A DNA stretch of 64,000 bases from Poronia punctata (lineage: Eukaryota > Ascomycota > Sordariomycetes > Xylariales > Xylariaceae), in NCBI GenBank assembly GCA_022579005.1, contig MU401454.1, positions 186,001 to 250,000 on the forward strand, given 5' to 3'. The notes under the pieces are model-generated. The model had not been told where the DNA came from, searched no databases, and saw only the letters and a list, made by a program, of their open reading frames with translations. Shown one piece after another: positions 46,404 through 59,300 of the stretch (its first letter is position 1; each line of letters starts with the position of its first letter). Both the position numbers and the translations under genes were made by a program.

Positions 46404-49162
46404 TCAGCCACCAGGTCCACTAGAAGCAGGAGATCCGCCGCTCTTGTTCCTTCTGAAGAACGTCGATACATTCATTCTAAACCGGCTCCTCTGTTTCTTC
46501 AGTGTTCCATGGGGCTTGAGTGTGCCATTGGATTCCTCTTCTGAGTTCTGGGTTGAGTCTAGAGCTGCAATTGGCGTCGTCATGTTGGAAGACTCTGGTG
46601 GAGTTGGGACTGTCGTGGGGTCACTGGACGGACGCTCCATTGAATCTTGGCTGACGATACTCGTGCCCTGTGTGCTTGGGGAGAGGGGCATTTTTCCGGT
46701 CGTAGCGCTTGTGGCTTGAGAGTGCCAGTCGCCCGAGTAGGGCACAGAGTTACTGCCCTCGGTCATATCACTCGTGCGCTGCTTGCCATTCTGCTTCGGC
46801 GATCTATCTTCGTACTCATCGGTGTTGGAAGATTCCTTGAGAGTAAAATCTCCTCCGTCGTTAAAGTAAGTCATGATGCCACTGACTTCTTTATAACGGC
46901 CTGGCATGTTAGGGACCTGAGTTGGTTTACCAGGTGGTGAAGAGCCCGACTTCTTCATCTCGGCATGGTTCGTGGGAACAGGGACCAAGTCTGCTTTCGC
47001 CGTTCCTGAAGAAGAGCACCGCTCGTCTACAGCTAGGTCTTCAACCAGGAGCATGACCTGTGAGTCCAGTGCTTGCTGAGTGAAAAGCTTCTTCTTCTCC
47101 TCTGCCATGTTCGATATATCCTCGACCGCCTTCTCGAAGTGGCATTTGTTCTTCTCGAGCTCTTCCACGGTGTATTGCATCTGCGGAAGGATGTCGGCCA
47201 CGCCTTGGAACAAAGGAACAGCAAACAAGTTCACAAATCCAAGTTGAGCCTTGGCCAGTGAAATAAAATCCTTCTTCGGTGGTGAAATAAGTGATGATGG
47301 AATCCCAATCTCGTCCTCCATCGAAGCTTGCCTAGAGAACTCGTCACACAGAATATTCATCCATTGCAAGGCGGCGTCATATCTCCGAGCCTGTGGAGGG
47401 TAAGTTAGCACACACAGTGAATATCCCTGATAACGAGGAAAGAAAACGTACCACGTTACTAATATCAGCACATTTGATTAGTAACGAACATATTAGAGCT
47501 TTCTGATCCTCAAGCATACGCGGCGACCATTTCTCTGTCGAGGGATCTGATTTCAACTTTTGCTGAAGGTCGCCAAGCTTCTTCATGTAGTCGAAGTGCA
47601 AACCCATGTCTGTCGCGAGAATCGAGCTGATCATCAATGTGCGCATTTTGTTATCTTCAAATACCCTGGGCCAGTGTCTTCGGAGGATCTGCGAATAGGC
47701 GGCGCAATGAAACGACTCAAGGACGGACCGGTCGTTGTATAGTTGAGCTAGCGGGGTATTTAGGACGACGAGGAAGCCATTGTTTACGCCTGGATGGCCC
47801 ACGTCATGTCCAATGGCACTGATGAGCAGCGTCAAGGCTTCAAACGGCCCAAGTAGGGAAGTGGCCGGCGACTTCGAAGCCGTCGGTGAAGAGCATGTAG
47901 AAGATGCATAAGGAGGTAAGGATCCGATGTGAACTAAAAAGTCAAACGTGGCCTGCAGCACGTCGACTGCATGGCGGAAGTTATGATATGGCACAAACTC
48001 ATTGTACGCGGCCCGGCACGCGACAAGGAATGCAGTCAGCTCATCTACAATTCCATGTCAGCTACTACCCGTAGTCATGTAGGATTTTCGCAATAAGAGG
48101 GGTTAATCACCTGCTGATATTCGCCATTTTTCCAACTCTGGCATAGCTAGCGCGTGCTTAAACATCAAAGTCGCAGCAACCAGAAGCGAATCATCATCAA
48201 ACCGGGGCGCGCAGAAATGCCACGTGCCCGGAGCCTCTTCGACTTCCGCACGGCGCTTGGACGAGATGTCGATCCTCACGGCAGATATGCGAGAATCGTT
48301 CTCATCACCCAAGCGACAAATGCCACCCATCAAGCCTGATACCATGGCCTCTCTCAGATATGCAAATGGCTTTTCGTTGTGTACACCGACCCAAGACCGT
48401 TTTCGCCCCTTTCGAAATTCCACTAATGTCTGTTGATCTCTGACAAATTCTTTGTGGGCTCTGTATGCGTGAACCTCGAGCGTCGTCAGCGTCTTCACGT
48501 GCAATGGGCTAGCCATAACATCTACAGCGCCAGAATCAAGGCACCTGCGTAAAAGAGCGCGATCTGTACACGGCTTATTGGGATAACCGTCACCCTCCCT
48601 AAGGTATTTGGCGTATGCAGCTTGTAGCGGGCCCTCGTCTGTCCCGTCGGTTGCGGGAGGGGTTCGAAGCAGAGGAAAGCTAACGAGAGGAATGGGCACG
48701 ACCAGTTTCGAAAGGCTCCGCAAGTGCGTCTCGTAAACTATTTTTTCTAGCAGACGAAGCCCATATAAGCTTACCCTCACTCCATCATCATTTCTATTGC
48801 CGGCGTCAGCATTCGATGATGATGTGTCGAGTGACGCGGATGCGTCTCCCGGTGGCAGGTCATTGACTGAGGTGTCTATAAGTACAAGCGTCGGCCGGAG
48901 CTCAGCACTCGAAGTGTCGTTTAGACGAAGAACTTTATCTATACAGTCCGCGCCATCTTTGCACAGGTGAACTATTGCAGGGGTTAGCCAAGGTTAGCAA
49001 GGGGCATACTCGAGACATACCATGGCCGAAGGCGTTCAGGAGTAGCTCCAAGTTCACCCGAAGATCACCAGTTTCATATATCACTGCGGTGTTCGACTTG
49101 AGTAATCGGTTCTGGAGGACATTTCGGTCCACATAGATGACATTGCAGGTATTAACATCCAT
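46404..49162 (-). CDS. PDE2: 3',5'-cyclic-nucleotide phosphodiesterase, class I (high-affinity cAMP type)
   Basis: Four exons, minus strand: 49162-49021, 48956-48111, 48044-47452, 47390-46404; 855 aa, all phases closing. The N-terminal 330 residues are fungal-specific and include PTLVLIDTSVNDLPP. The catalytic PDEase_I domain starts with VPYHNFRHAVDVLQATFDF (general-acid and first metal histidines, about residue 350), then LLISAIGHDVGHPGVNN with the HD metal pair, FHCAAYSQILRRHW, and CADISNVARRYDAALQW split by the last intron. The C-terminal about 240 residues after PQMQYTVEEL are low-complexity and Ser/Thr-rich, longer than in yeast Pde2. It hydrolyses cAMP to AMP and would lower PKA signalling; in filamentous plant pathogens the equivalent (PdeH) controls conidiation and infection structures. 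Confidence 0.95.
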
Positions 49163-51921
49163 AATGGCGGACTATGGCATCCAGTCCTGCGACCGGAGCG
49201 CTTCCACCCAGGAACGGATTGTTGTCGCAAATGGATGCAGATTGATTAAGGCAAAAGGGCGAGGCACGGTCGGTAATGAAAGGCGATCGATTACACCGAA
49301 TGACAACGGCTTCCCAGCCAATGTTTCAGCCCGCAACTACAGGTATTTTCTGACAGTCCGGAATGTTCGTACGTACAACGTCGGGCGGTCGGTCGGTGCG
49401 CAATGTGGGAACTGGCGAGGGCCGGACAGCGTCTCGATCGGTTGGCGACAATAATTGATGCGGGAACAGACTAACCGATCACCTAACACAAAGAGGAATA
49501 CGGCAGGTGTCGACGGGGGCACGGGCCTATCGAGTATGCGACAAAAGACCAGAGGCAGTCAAAGTGGCGGAGCAGGCTAAGATAAACATAGGAAACCCCG
49601 AATAGGAGCTGCAGTTAGACTAGGACGCGACCGAGCAGGACGATCAATCCAACGGGCTGCACGGTGTTGCATTCAGATTCTTCGACAAGAGATGATGCAC
49701 CTCTAGGTGTAAAAATCTGGGGCAGAGTGGCGAAGAGTTCATGCCACGGTACCTCCTCAGTAGTCGAACGTCGAGCGGATTGGCAGGCGACGAGGGAGGG
49801 CGGCGAATTGGGAGTTGACCAAGATGCGCTGGGATGGGACGTGATAGGGCACGATAGCGAAAAGGTGTAACGGGACTGTCAGCGAGACCAAGACGGGTAC
49901 AAGACACTATAGCCTAGGAATCGCGAAAAGAGACTGCCAAAACAAAAGCGATGAAAAGTATGCCAGTATAGGGAATCGACCGGATAGGAATATGATAAAT
50001 ATGGTTGGAACAATAATCGACCATCTAGGTGGAACACCGACTCGAAATGCGAAATGCGAAAGGGAAAGGTGGGAGGTGGAAGGTGAGACGTGGGAAGTGG
50101 GAGGCGGGTGTTTGTGCAGGTTAGGTACAGGTAGGTAAAGTAAGTAGGTACCTTAGAAAGGTAGGTACACTGTAGGGTTGGGTTTGGCGGCCTGGGCAGA
50201 GCCTGGTTTGGTTCGGAGCACGAGGTACAGTGTAATGCGTCGGTAACGACCAAACAATGGCCGGGAAGCTCAGGTTATCCCGGCTCAATCGTGGCAATAT
50301 AAATAATAAGACTATACGCTTCAAGCCAACCAGCGAAGGCAATGTGAATAAAAGCCTACGAGTAACGAGAGAGACACGGGAAGAAGAAAACGTAGATAGA
50401 CACCGTTGGCAAGCCACAAACAGGAGGACTTTGGGCGTGCAGGTATATCTCACACCATCTGCGGTAGTAAAAAGAGATCTGAGAGCAAGCAGAATGTACT
50501 CGTAGTCTACTGTAGGTAGGAAGAGCAAGTAACCTATGTACATACATAGGGTAGAGCAGGGGCTTTGGGAGGACGGAAGTTGTGATGAGAATATGTCTAC
50601 GAGTAGGACGGACAACAGCACCTGCAAGAAGAACAACCGATTGATGATTAATTTCATGGTAGCGAAGAGGTACTTTCATAGGTACACACATACAGATATG
50701 GGGCTACTGTACATTAAGTTGAAGAGACTATGCCGTTGTACCCACACATTCAGAATGTGCCTTGTTAGACAGAGAATATGGCTGGTACCCGTTTACCAAT
50801 ATGTATTTCTATCAAATCCTAGGTACAGGTATTTAACACCTAAGTATTTTGGGTACCTGCCAACATGGCCATGATAGACATGGGCTACATTACTTCCCAC
50901 CTTATAGCATTAAACTGCCTTGTATTTTCTGCATCTCTACTCGTAGATACATCCCTAGCACTTCTAGATATAACCTTGAACTGTTATACGTTTTGCAAGG
51001 ATTTCGACATCTAGAAAGAAAATGCCATATGTACGAGTAGTAGGAGTTCTAACTTGTTGGTAATACACAACTTCTGTCTTGGACCAACTAACATCATCGC
51101 GGTAGCAATCCATCAGCCCATGGCTAGCTTCTGAAGAACACTACCAATCTAGACCTCCAAATACGCAGCACTCAGTAGTACCTACGCCTAATACAGGTAA
51201 AGAGGTCTGAATACCTACATGATACTCGTGTGGAGGCCAACAACCTAGGAGTACTGGGTTGGAACATGTATTAACCTAGTATTGAGATACGCCAAGGTTT
51301 AGAGAAAGCCCGTATTGTGAAGAACTTTCAAGCTTAGACTCTTCTAGGAGAGAAGGCCAGGGAGGAGGGTTTCTGTTTAGAAGGTCGCTATCAACGGACC
51401 CATTGTTTCTTCCGCCCTAAAACCAAGAAGCAATCTCCAAGGGAGGGAAAGCAGCAAGCTGACTGGTCGCATTGCAGCCCCCTCCTGCACCTCGCCGGGT
51501 CACCCCCTGCAGCCAACCCGCATTAGTGCGCCAGCTTTTCTTCTGTGCAGCCCCCGAAAAGCGCGTGCTCGGTCTTCTTGGAAGGCTTCGAGAACCCCCA
51601 TCGAAGCTTTATGGAAGCCTAATCTACTCGTAGCGCACATTTGATGGAAGGGACTGAACCTTGACGCTGAAAAGAGAGTGCGGAATCCCCGTAGACTACC
51701 TACACTAGTCTGCCACGGTACTATCCAAGCCCACTCTATCGTCATATTTCTATCTCGACTAGCTGGTCCGACCTAATCTCCGCCTGACCCAACACTGAAC
51801 AGCACGCACAGCACACGACAACGACAACACAACACGGCCACGACAACCGACACATCTCAGCATATTAATAGCATTTTATTGCGTATGTGACGCGTATGCG
51901 TGGCCTCCTGGGGCATGCCCG

Positions 51922-51947
51922 TTTTTTTTTTTTTTTTTTTTTTTTTT
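51922..51947. repeat. Poly-T tract (26 nt)
   Basis: Uninterrupted run of 26 T in a gene-free stretch. Confidence 0.95.
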
Positions 51948-53465
51948 GTGATCACACGGATAACGCAAATCCACTGGTGTTGTCTTCAGCTCCCCAAAGC
52001 TGATGGTTAGCATTCAATTACCATGTAGTGAATCATTATGTTGTCCATTTACTACGGTCTGATTAAAGTCCGAAAAATGGTGTTATAGCCACAATAAACG
52101 GCTTTTCCCTCTCCTTCCTACCTGAATAAGAGATAATTCAAAAGTCCTGAGGAATTATAAGCATGTGCCGGTACCTTATCTGCAAGACAGACCCGACCGA
52201 TCAGCCAGCCAGCCAGCTTTTCTGGCACCGATGACAGATTGCCTCCAAGCTAGCCTCCATCACCTTTACCCCAAGTAGAAGGACGGTTTTGTTGCATGCA
52301 TTATTACGTACGAACCTCATAACCTAATATTTAACCTACATAAGAGATACATATCAATACGATGTACCTAGTTTACGAGTACTATCTAGGACATCGCTTA
52401 TGTAATTGCTGTCTATGGAGATGCTTGCTTGTACAAGTAATAGGTACCTAGTTGTAAAACTTGAGAGGATATATGAAACTTATACCTGCGATAATCCTTG
52501 CAATGTTGTAAGCAGGAACGTTGAATTTCCTCTAAACACTGCTTGTATCTCAGTGTAATATTTTGGCTTCTTGTCACAAATGATATTTCATTACTTTATC
52601 TCATATTCCCTGGCATTGCCTTAACCTACCTTCTTCTCAATGTCTCTTTTTCCTCTGAAGTGCACCTAATTTATATAAACAATGTTGCACGTGCTTGGGT
52701 TACATGTACATTGTTGCATGATTGTATACTAACAAAGCCAAGTAATGGTATTGACTAATCATCAATTTTGACTCAGTTCTATTTTATATCTTGTTATATA
52801 TGCCTCTATAGATAAAGTCTAAGAAGGGAAGATGAGTTGGATATCTCTCTAAAGTAACGAGCTGGGTGAACAGTGATGAATTAACCGCCTTACCCCGTCC
52901 CCCCTTGAAGTAAACAGATTTTTTATAGAAGCATAGGAAACACGCAAGGTAAAGGAAATAACACTCATAACCAAGCTCACCGAGTTGACGTGCAAATATC
53001 TCTGCATAAAGTAAGTAGGTATTACGTACCTAACCTTAGTGTTTGGAGGCTGTCTACTTGTCTAGGTTAGGGGGTTACACACGCCAGGGCCCAGCACTTA
53101 GACTAGTACTTGTGAGAGATTCGTCTGGGAATGCCTCTTGCACAGAAATATCTCTTACGGTTGGTTGAGGGCTATCGCGCAAGGTACTGCCGCATATCCT
53201 TCTATTCTTTCCATCTGGCAAGGTAAGACGATCTTTCCAGGTCGCGTTGCAATCTCTCACACCGTGTACGCGTAGGTAGTCTAGTTGTCCGTCAGCATCA
53301 CACGCACGTAATATGCTAATTCTGGACATGGGCAATCTGTCTAACCACCTAAAACTTGTTATGTTTAGATGGTTCTTCTGTTTACTAGATCTACTGAATA
53401 CACGTGGCCTATCTCCGAGCCATGTGGTTGGTGTCTCCCAAGAAAGAAGAAGAAGATTAAGAAGC

Positions 53466-53489
53466 AAAAAAAAAAAAAAAAAAAAAAAA
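53466..53489. repeat. Poly-A tract (24 nt)
   Basis: Uninterrupted run of 24 A, preceded by an A/G-rich AAGAAGAAG stretch. Confidence 0.95.
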
Positions 53490-54810
53490 TTACCACGCTT
53501 TCTTACGCTCGGGTAGATAGCGGCCGCTAGGGCGAGCGTTTTGATCAAGCTAATAAAAAGGTTTGGGAAGAGACTTTTCCGTTTCTGTGCAGATTTACTC
53601 ATAATCGTACCTACGTGTACGTGTAACAGTATAATTCTACGAGTAGTCAAGGCTAAAATTATTTTCTAATGGGTGAGGCTGGAATATAGTACGCTTGGCT
53701 TTACAAGCTAGCTCAGCTAACCTAACCTTTGCGCATTTTCGCCTTGTCACACTAGGAGGTATCGACTCGTACTTGTAGGTGGGATACGAAATACGCTGGG
53801 TGGAGTACGAGTACTGGCATGTAAGTATGCTTGTAAAGTCGGGGTTAAGATATTATCCGTTTTCTTGTCTCCGTGGTCCAGCATCGCAAACATTTCTTGC
53901 TTAATACCTACTACCTACACGTCTATTCTATTGGGTATTACATATTCTTTCGATAGGCAGAATCCAAGTTGATGATCTACGAGAAGAGATCTTTCATCCC
54001 CCAAGCACGTGTAGATAGATACGTCAGGTCGAAGCAAATAACAGGTACAGAAATAGGTTAGACAAACAACCTAGGTTAGGTTATAGATGTCTACAGAATA
54101 TTACCGTAGCTACGCAGGTACAAAAAGCTTTGTCGTAAACTTCTCGAGGACTCGAGGTTAGATCAGTGCAGACAGACGTTGGCCGTTGGTTGATTAAAGT
54201 TGTTCCAGACCACACACCATCGAACGCGACCGAGAAAACAGAAGAAGCTGGAGAACAACTAACCTAGCTTCTGTGCAGAGTTCTGTGCATAAAAGACGCC
54301 ATCATTACCCAGTTACCTAGCTGTAAATTCAACTAGGATCACGGCTAGGGCATGGATGTTACGTATACGTGTACTGAGCTGAGTATGTGTCGGTGAAGCC
54401 CACGTCTACGAGGATATACCTACCCAGGAATATACACGTAGGAAAACTAGGTATCCAACACGCACAGTACTATGTCCGTGTAGGTAATACCTACACATAA
54501 AAACCTATTAGGTAGGGCTTAGTGGAGCCAAATCGCCGTTTTGATATAAACGTCCGGTCAGGTTTTAGCCCGATCTGTAATTATAATAAAATAGGTACCT
54601 CCAGTAAATAGCGTCCGAGTGTTCGGGTCCGGGGGTGTATTCCCTTCGTTCTCTTCTTTTACCGAAGCCGCAGGCTTGCTTACCTTTAAGTAATTGGGCA
54701 AATTACTCAAACACCATTTCCTTAAATATGTCCGAACGTCTACCGGTATACTACCCTATTACCTTACCATCAAAATCAACCCAAAGTCAAACGCCGGCAG
54801 CGTGAGTGAC

Positions 54811-54832
54811 AGATAGATAGATAGATAGATAG
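54811..54832. repeat. (GATA)5 microsatellite
   Basis: Five GATA units in the gene desert. Confidence 0.9.
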
Positions 54833-56365
54833 CAATGAAGGAAAAAAAGAAACGAAAAACTTCTCCTTCTTTAGTAAAAGTAGGTGCACATAGTAGAGAT
54901 GACTGTACTTACAAGTTGGTCAACCACGCGTCGTTGCCTCCAAATATCCAAAAAAAAAAAAAAACCAGAGCACATACAAAAAAGAAAAGAAAGAAAGAAA
55001 CCCTAGATTAGGAAAGTCCAGGCGGTTGGTTTTAGTGTATCACAAGGGGCGATGGTAGCCAGCCATATATGTAGTTTACTCGTAGGTCGTAATTCGTAAT
55101 AGAAAAGAAAGTTTGTAACGGAGGTCACTGTTATAGGTATATACTCGTATACAGGTATTCTAATAACACAACACTTTGTGTGTTAGCAGTAGTAAATCAG
55201 CAGTGCATCCCACATATAAAAGATCATCATCGACATGGAGACTATCGTAGCTAACCTAACCTACTCAACTAAAAAGCTTAAATAAGTTAAACGTCGTTTT
55301 CCACATGCAAGTCCCTCGATACCTATGTATACATGTAGATAAGTAAGTAGGTAGTCAAATAAGAAGACCGGGGAAAAAAGAAACCAAGAACCTACCCTAA
55401 CCAGACACATCAGACCCAAAAAACAACACCACTCCCTTGTAAGATTGTCACCGTGGAACACGGAATGCAACTCTGATCCCAGAACCCAGACACCAGAACC
55501 CGCCGTGGTGGCGTACACGTAACGAAATCCAAGGCAAGGTAATGAATAGATGCCTCTCCCAGATAGAGAAGGTGCGGCAGACTTGGACTTGACTTGACCC
55601 ATACAATAAGTCAATACCTACCACTCACCGCGAGGAAGCTTATTGTCCCGGTTATCAGGAACCTGTTACCCTACTGGGAAGATCAAGATCATTTATTTGA
55701 TATCCTATTCATTCGCTAGCCTCGGACAAGCGTCCCTAGCTTCAAGGCGCCGGACAAACAATATATTGAGTTATGCGTGAATCTATCAAAACTCCGTACA
55801 GAAACGCCATGCCCTGGCCTATCGCTACCCATTTGCGACGTGGAGGGCAATTCATGCAATGTACCTACCTTATGCATCTATGTATATTTTTACCAACACT
55901 GGGCCGGCCAACTGGACTAGAAACCCCCCATAGCCTACCGCAAGCCCGGGTTTCAGAGCACTCTTCGTTTGTCCGCTATGCGTTATGTCGTGTTGATATT
56001 CAGTCAAGTATGCTGGCATATACATGTAACGTTTACACGTGCCATTGTATTTGTACGCTGGCGTCGCCCCCTCAAGCTACCATAGCCCCTAGGCATTTTT
56101 GTTCCATGACTTTCCAGAAAGAAGGCGAGGTTTTCACTTCTCGGAACTTGACCCCGAGAGGATGATGAAAAGCAAGCTTCTTGCATTGAAACACGGAAAC
56201 CGGGTGGCAGACTGTGGTCCTTCCAATCGGAGCAACGGACCACATACGGTAGACGGTGTAGGTGTAAGTAGAGGCATATACACAAGAGATGGCCTCTGAA
56301 TAATTGGTTTTTTTTTCCGCCCTCATGCTCCAGGAATAACTTCTCAATATGCTTCGGCCATGACT

Positions 56366-59300
56366 CTAAACCCCTATTTTGTCGGTCTCGTCTAGGTGAA
56401 TTTCTGCCGCATCGTCTGACTGTGATTCGTATTCGCCCTCAGGCCTTACTTCGTGAATCCGATTCGCAATATCTGTCATCTTGGACGAATCGTGGGATAG
56501 GGGCTGATCGAACGAACTAGACTGTGTGTGGTCTAGCGCCTGAGGATCCGATAGCTGGTACTCGGAAACACCAGGAATGCTATCTACCAACCGCTCCGGT
56601 GAGCTAAGGTTTTGTTCGTCGCCAGAAGAGTCGTGTTGTGCCTCATCCGAAGCCGCGCCAGAGTCCAAGGGGCTGTCCTCGAAGCCGTTTTGTAGGTTCT
56701 CAAAACTCCAACTGCTGATACCTGCGAACGGCTGGGCGCTCGGTCCAATTGGCGGCTCGGTATCTTCGAGCTCGATCGCCTCGTCCTCTTCGGCATCATC
56801 CCGTCCACGTTGGAAGCCATCGCATACATTGTTAAATGTGTCAGACGAGGAAGATCCTTCGTTCAGGTCACCACCATTGTTTGCGGGCAGGTGAGAAACT
56901 CCTGCTCCTTGTGACGCGCTCGACGACCCATTCCGGGAGAAGCCTTCGTCGAGACGCCGACCTTCCCCCAAAGGATGCGTTCCATCGTTACTCGCGAAAC
57001 GCTCGAGTACGCGGTGCAAGTTGGGCCCTCCCAAGGGAATGTCCGACTGCCGGCGATAGAAGAGCATGTATGCTGAAGAGTCAACAATGCGATCTGTAGT
57101 CGTCTTGGACACGACCGAATCTAAAGCAATCTCAGTGTCAGCCAAAGTGGTCAATGAAGCTATCTCTGGATGCCATGTTTGACATGTTTAGCTCACCATT
57201 ATACGAGTACCATTGTCCATCGACAAAGTTCTTCGCGTAGGCTGTGTAATGACCACCGCCAAGGCCGCCGTAATGGCAGTCCACGCCAATTAGGTCGTAT
57301 ATTTCCTTTTTCCCATCATCTCTCCGAAGCACCCGCGAGGCGATGTCGAGGTTTTCCGTGGGGAAATCCACAAACGTCTCGAGCTTGTCCCTTCGATAAC
57401 CGCTGGAACTAAAGCGTTTTAGATGGATGATGAGGATATCCGGTGTCTTCCAGAGATCTAGTTTCTTGCTGGCACGGCGATGTTCTTTGCATCGAGGACA
57501 ATACCACATGTCTTGCTCAGAGAGCACCTCATCCCGCTCAAACTCGTTAAGGCATTCATCTAGAGTGACGCCACGTTTCCGGCGCCTAGCACGGGCTTCT
57601 TGTGCCTTCTCCAGGTCGGGGTCGGGCAGGACGTTCAAGCTGTCCCAGGTCTCTAAAGAGCCGTTCGGGCCAAATATCTCATCGTAAGCATCGGTCGACC
57701 ACTCAACCACAATTCCTTCTCGAAGCCGGATGAGCGGACCGCCATCGGGTACCGGATCATCAACAGGTTCTTCGTACTCCATAGCCTGTTGTTGCTGCTG
57801 CTTCTCTTGTTGTTGGCGCTGTTGACGCATACGCTTCTTTCCCTTGGTGCCATACTGCCGTCCTGGCTTCATCTTTTTGCGGCCGCCGGGCAACTTGGTG
57901 TTTACCTTTGCGCCACGGCCCGGTTTGGGGCGGTGTGTATACGACTACAGAGATGTTAGCGGGTGCTCTATCGGTCCACTCGACTATCTATCCATCTCTC
58001 ATGCGGAGTCCAAGTAAGGAGGGAAGAACCAGATTTTACCTTGACCGGTGGCGCACTGTCTTCATCACTTTCCTCGTTCATACGCGTTATAGACCTATCC
58101 ACACTGCGCCGGGGCAACTCATCTGAACTGCTCTCGTCGTTTGAAGCTGTGCCGTTAGTCGCGTTATCAAATTGGTCCTCCGAAGAAGGGGATTGGGCCG
58201 GGGCCGGGGCCGGTGCTCGAGACGAAAGCTTGGGATAATCTCTATCGTCCAAAATCGCATTTGTGCCTGTGGGCATAGGGCTTGATGTTTCTGAGTAGAT
58301 GCAAAGATCAAATAGGTTCTGCAGATTGGGTGGCAGGAACTTATCCGGATCAACCCAGCTAGGCTTTTTAGTATGAATCGAAAACCCGCTCAATGATGAT
58401 AGCACAGAGGAACTAGAGTAAAGCGAGGATTAGCATCTAGCCGTTGAGGAAGACCGAGACATCTCGTACCTTCCGGAATTTTTGATATCGGAGGCATCCT
58501 TCATCTGGACATCCACAATATCGTCTTCGCCCCTGACCGACTGCGCCTTCACTTTGCTACCAACAGAAGACGCTGTGTCCGAACCGTTTGGGCCTATCAT
58601 CTCCGGTTCTGTTGATTCAGATCCCTCCGACTCTTCGGTCTCGCTAAATATTTCATGTTTACTGAGCGTCGCCACCTTTTCCAAGATCTTGCGACGGATG
58701 ATATCCTCGCTTCTGGCCTCTTTCGGGGTGACCATGATGAAGTGAGGCATGCAGGCATTTTCCCACTTGTGGGAACTATAATTCCTTTTGGTTGCAGGTT
58801 TTCGATGGATGACTGGCACAAGAAGGTTCGCAGCCTGTTCGTCGTCCCACGAGGCAGCGCTAGCCTCCGATGCACCGTCATCCAACAAAGAGCGGTACTT
58901 TTGCGATTTGTTCGTCCCGGGAAAGTTAGAAGGCTTAGCATCCACCTCGAAAATCCACGCATTATCACGGTTAGTAATCTCCTCGCTTGCGATCATAGAG
59001 TCCGTATAGTGTTTATAAAACTTTCTGCTGAACTCTTCAGACCCGTGCAACCGCTCGACTGGGATGCCAGTTCGTGACGAAATGAATTCTTTCACTGTCT
59101 TAATCGTGTCATGCTTGTCCACTTCGACCTTGATTTCGAAAGGTCTACTATTCAGCGGGGAGAACTTGAAAGTGTGGCTCCATTTGTTCGCGATTGGTAG
59201 CTGCAGTGTGAGGTTGTTGAACGGATCAAAAGTGATGCTGACTTTATCACACACGGGACAGACCAAGGTGGACTTGTAGAGGCCCGTGAACAGATCTGCA

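Larger units (their letters stand above)
49163..56365. other. 7.2-kb gene desert
   Basis: No gene recognised over 7 kb. It contains homopolymers, a (GATA)n tract and about half of the TACTCGTA/TACGAGTA octamers in the window (50497, 50598, 50938, 51032, 51625, 52374, 53638, 53806, 55077, 55142), plus many TAGGTACC/CCTAGGTA strings. The 191-codon frame at 53075-53650 arises from the poly-A tract. It contains the phosphodiesterase promoter and the deubiquitinase 3' region at its ends. Confidence 0.45.

Noticed and set aside
53075..53650. 191-codon minus-strand open frame.
   Set aside because: Its middle is poly-Phe from the 24-nt poly-A tract; no start, domain or splicing support.
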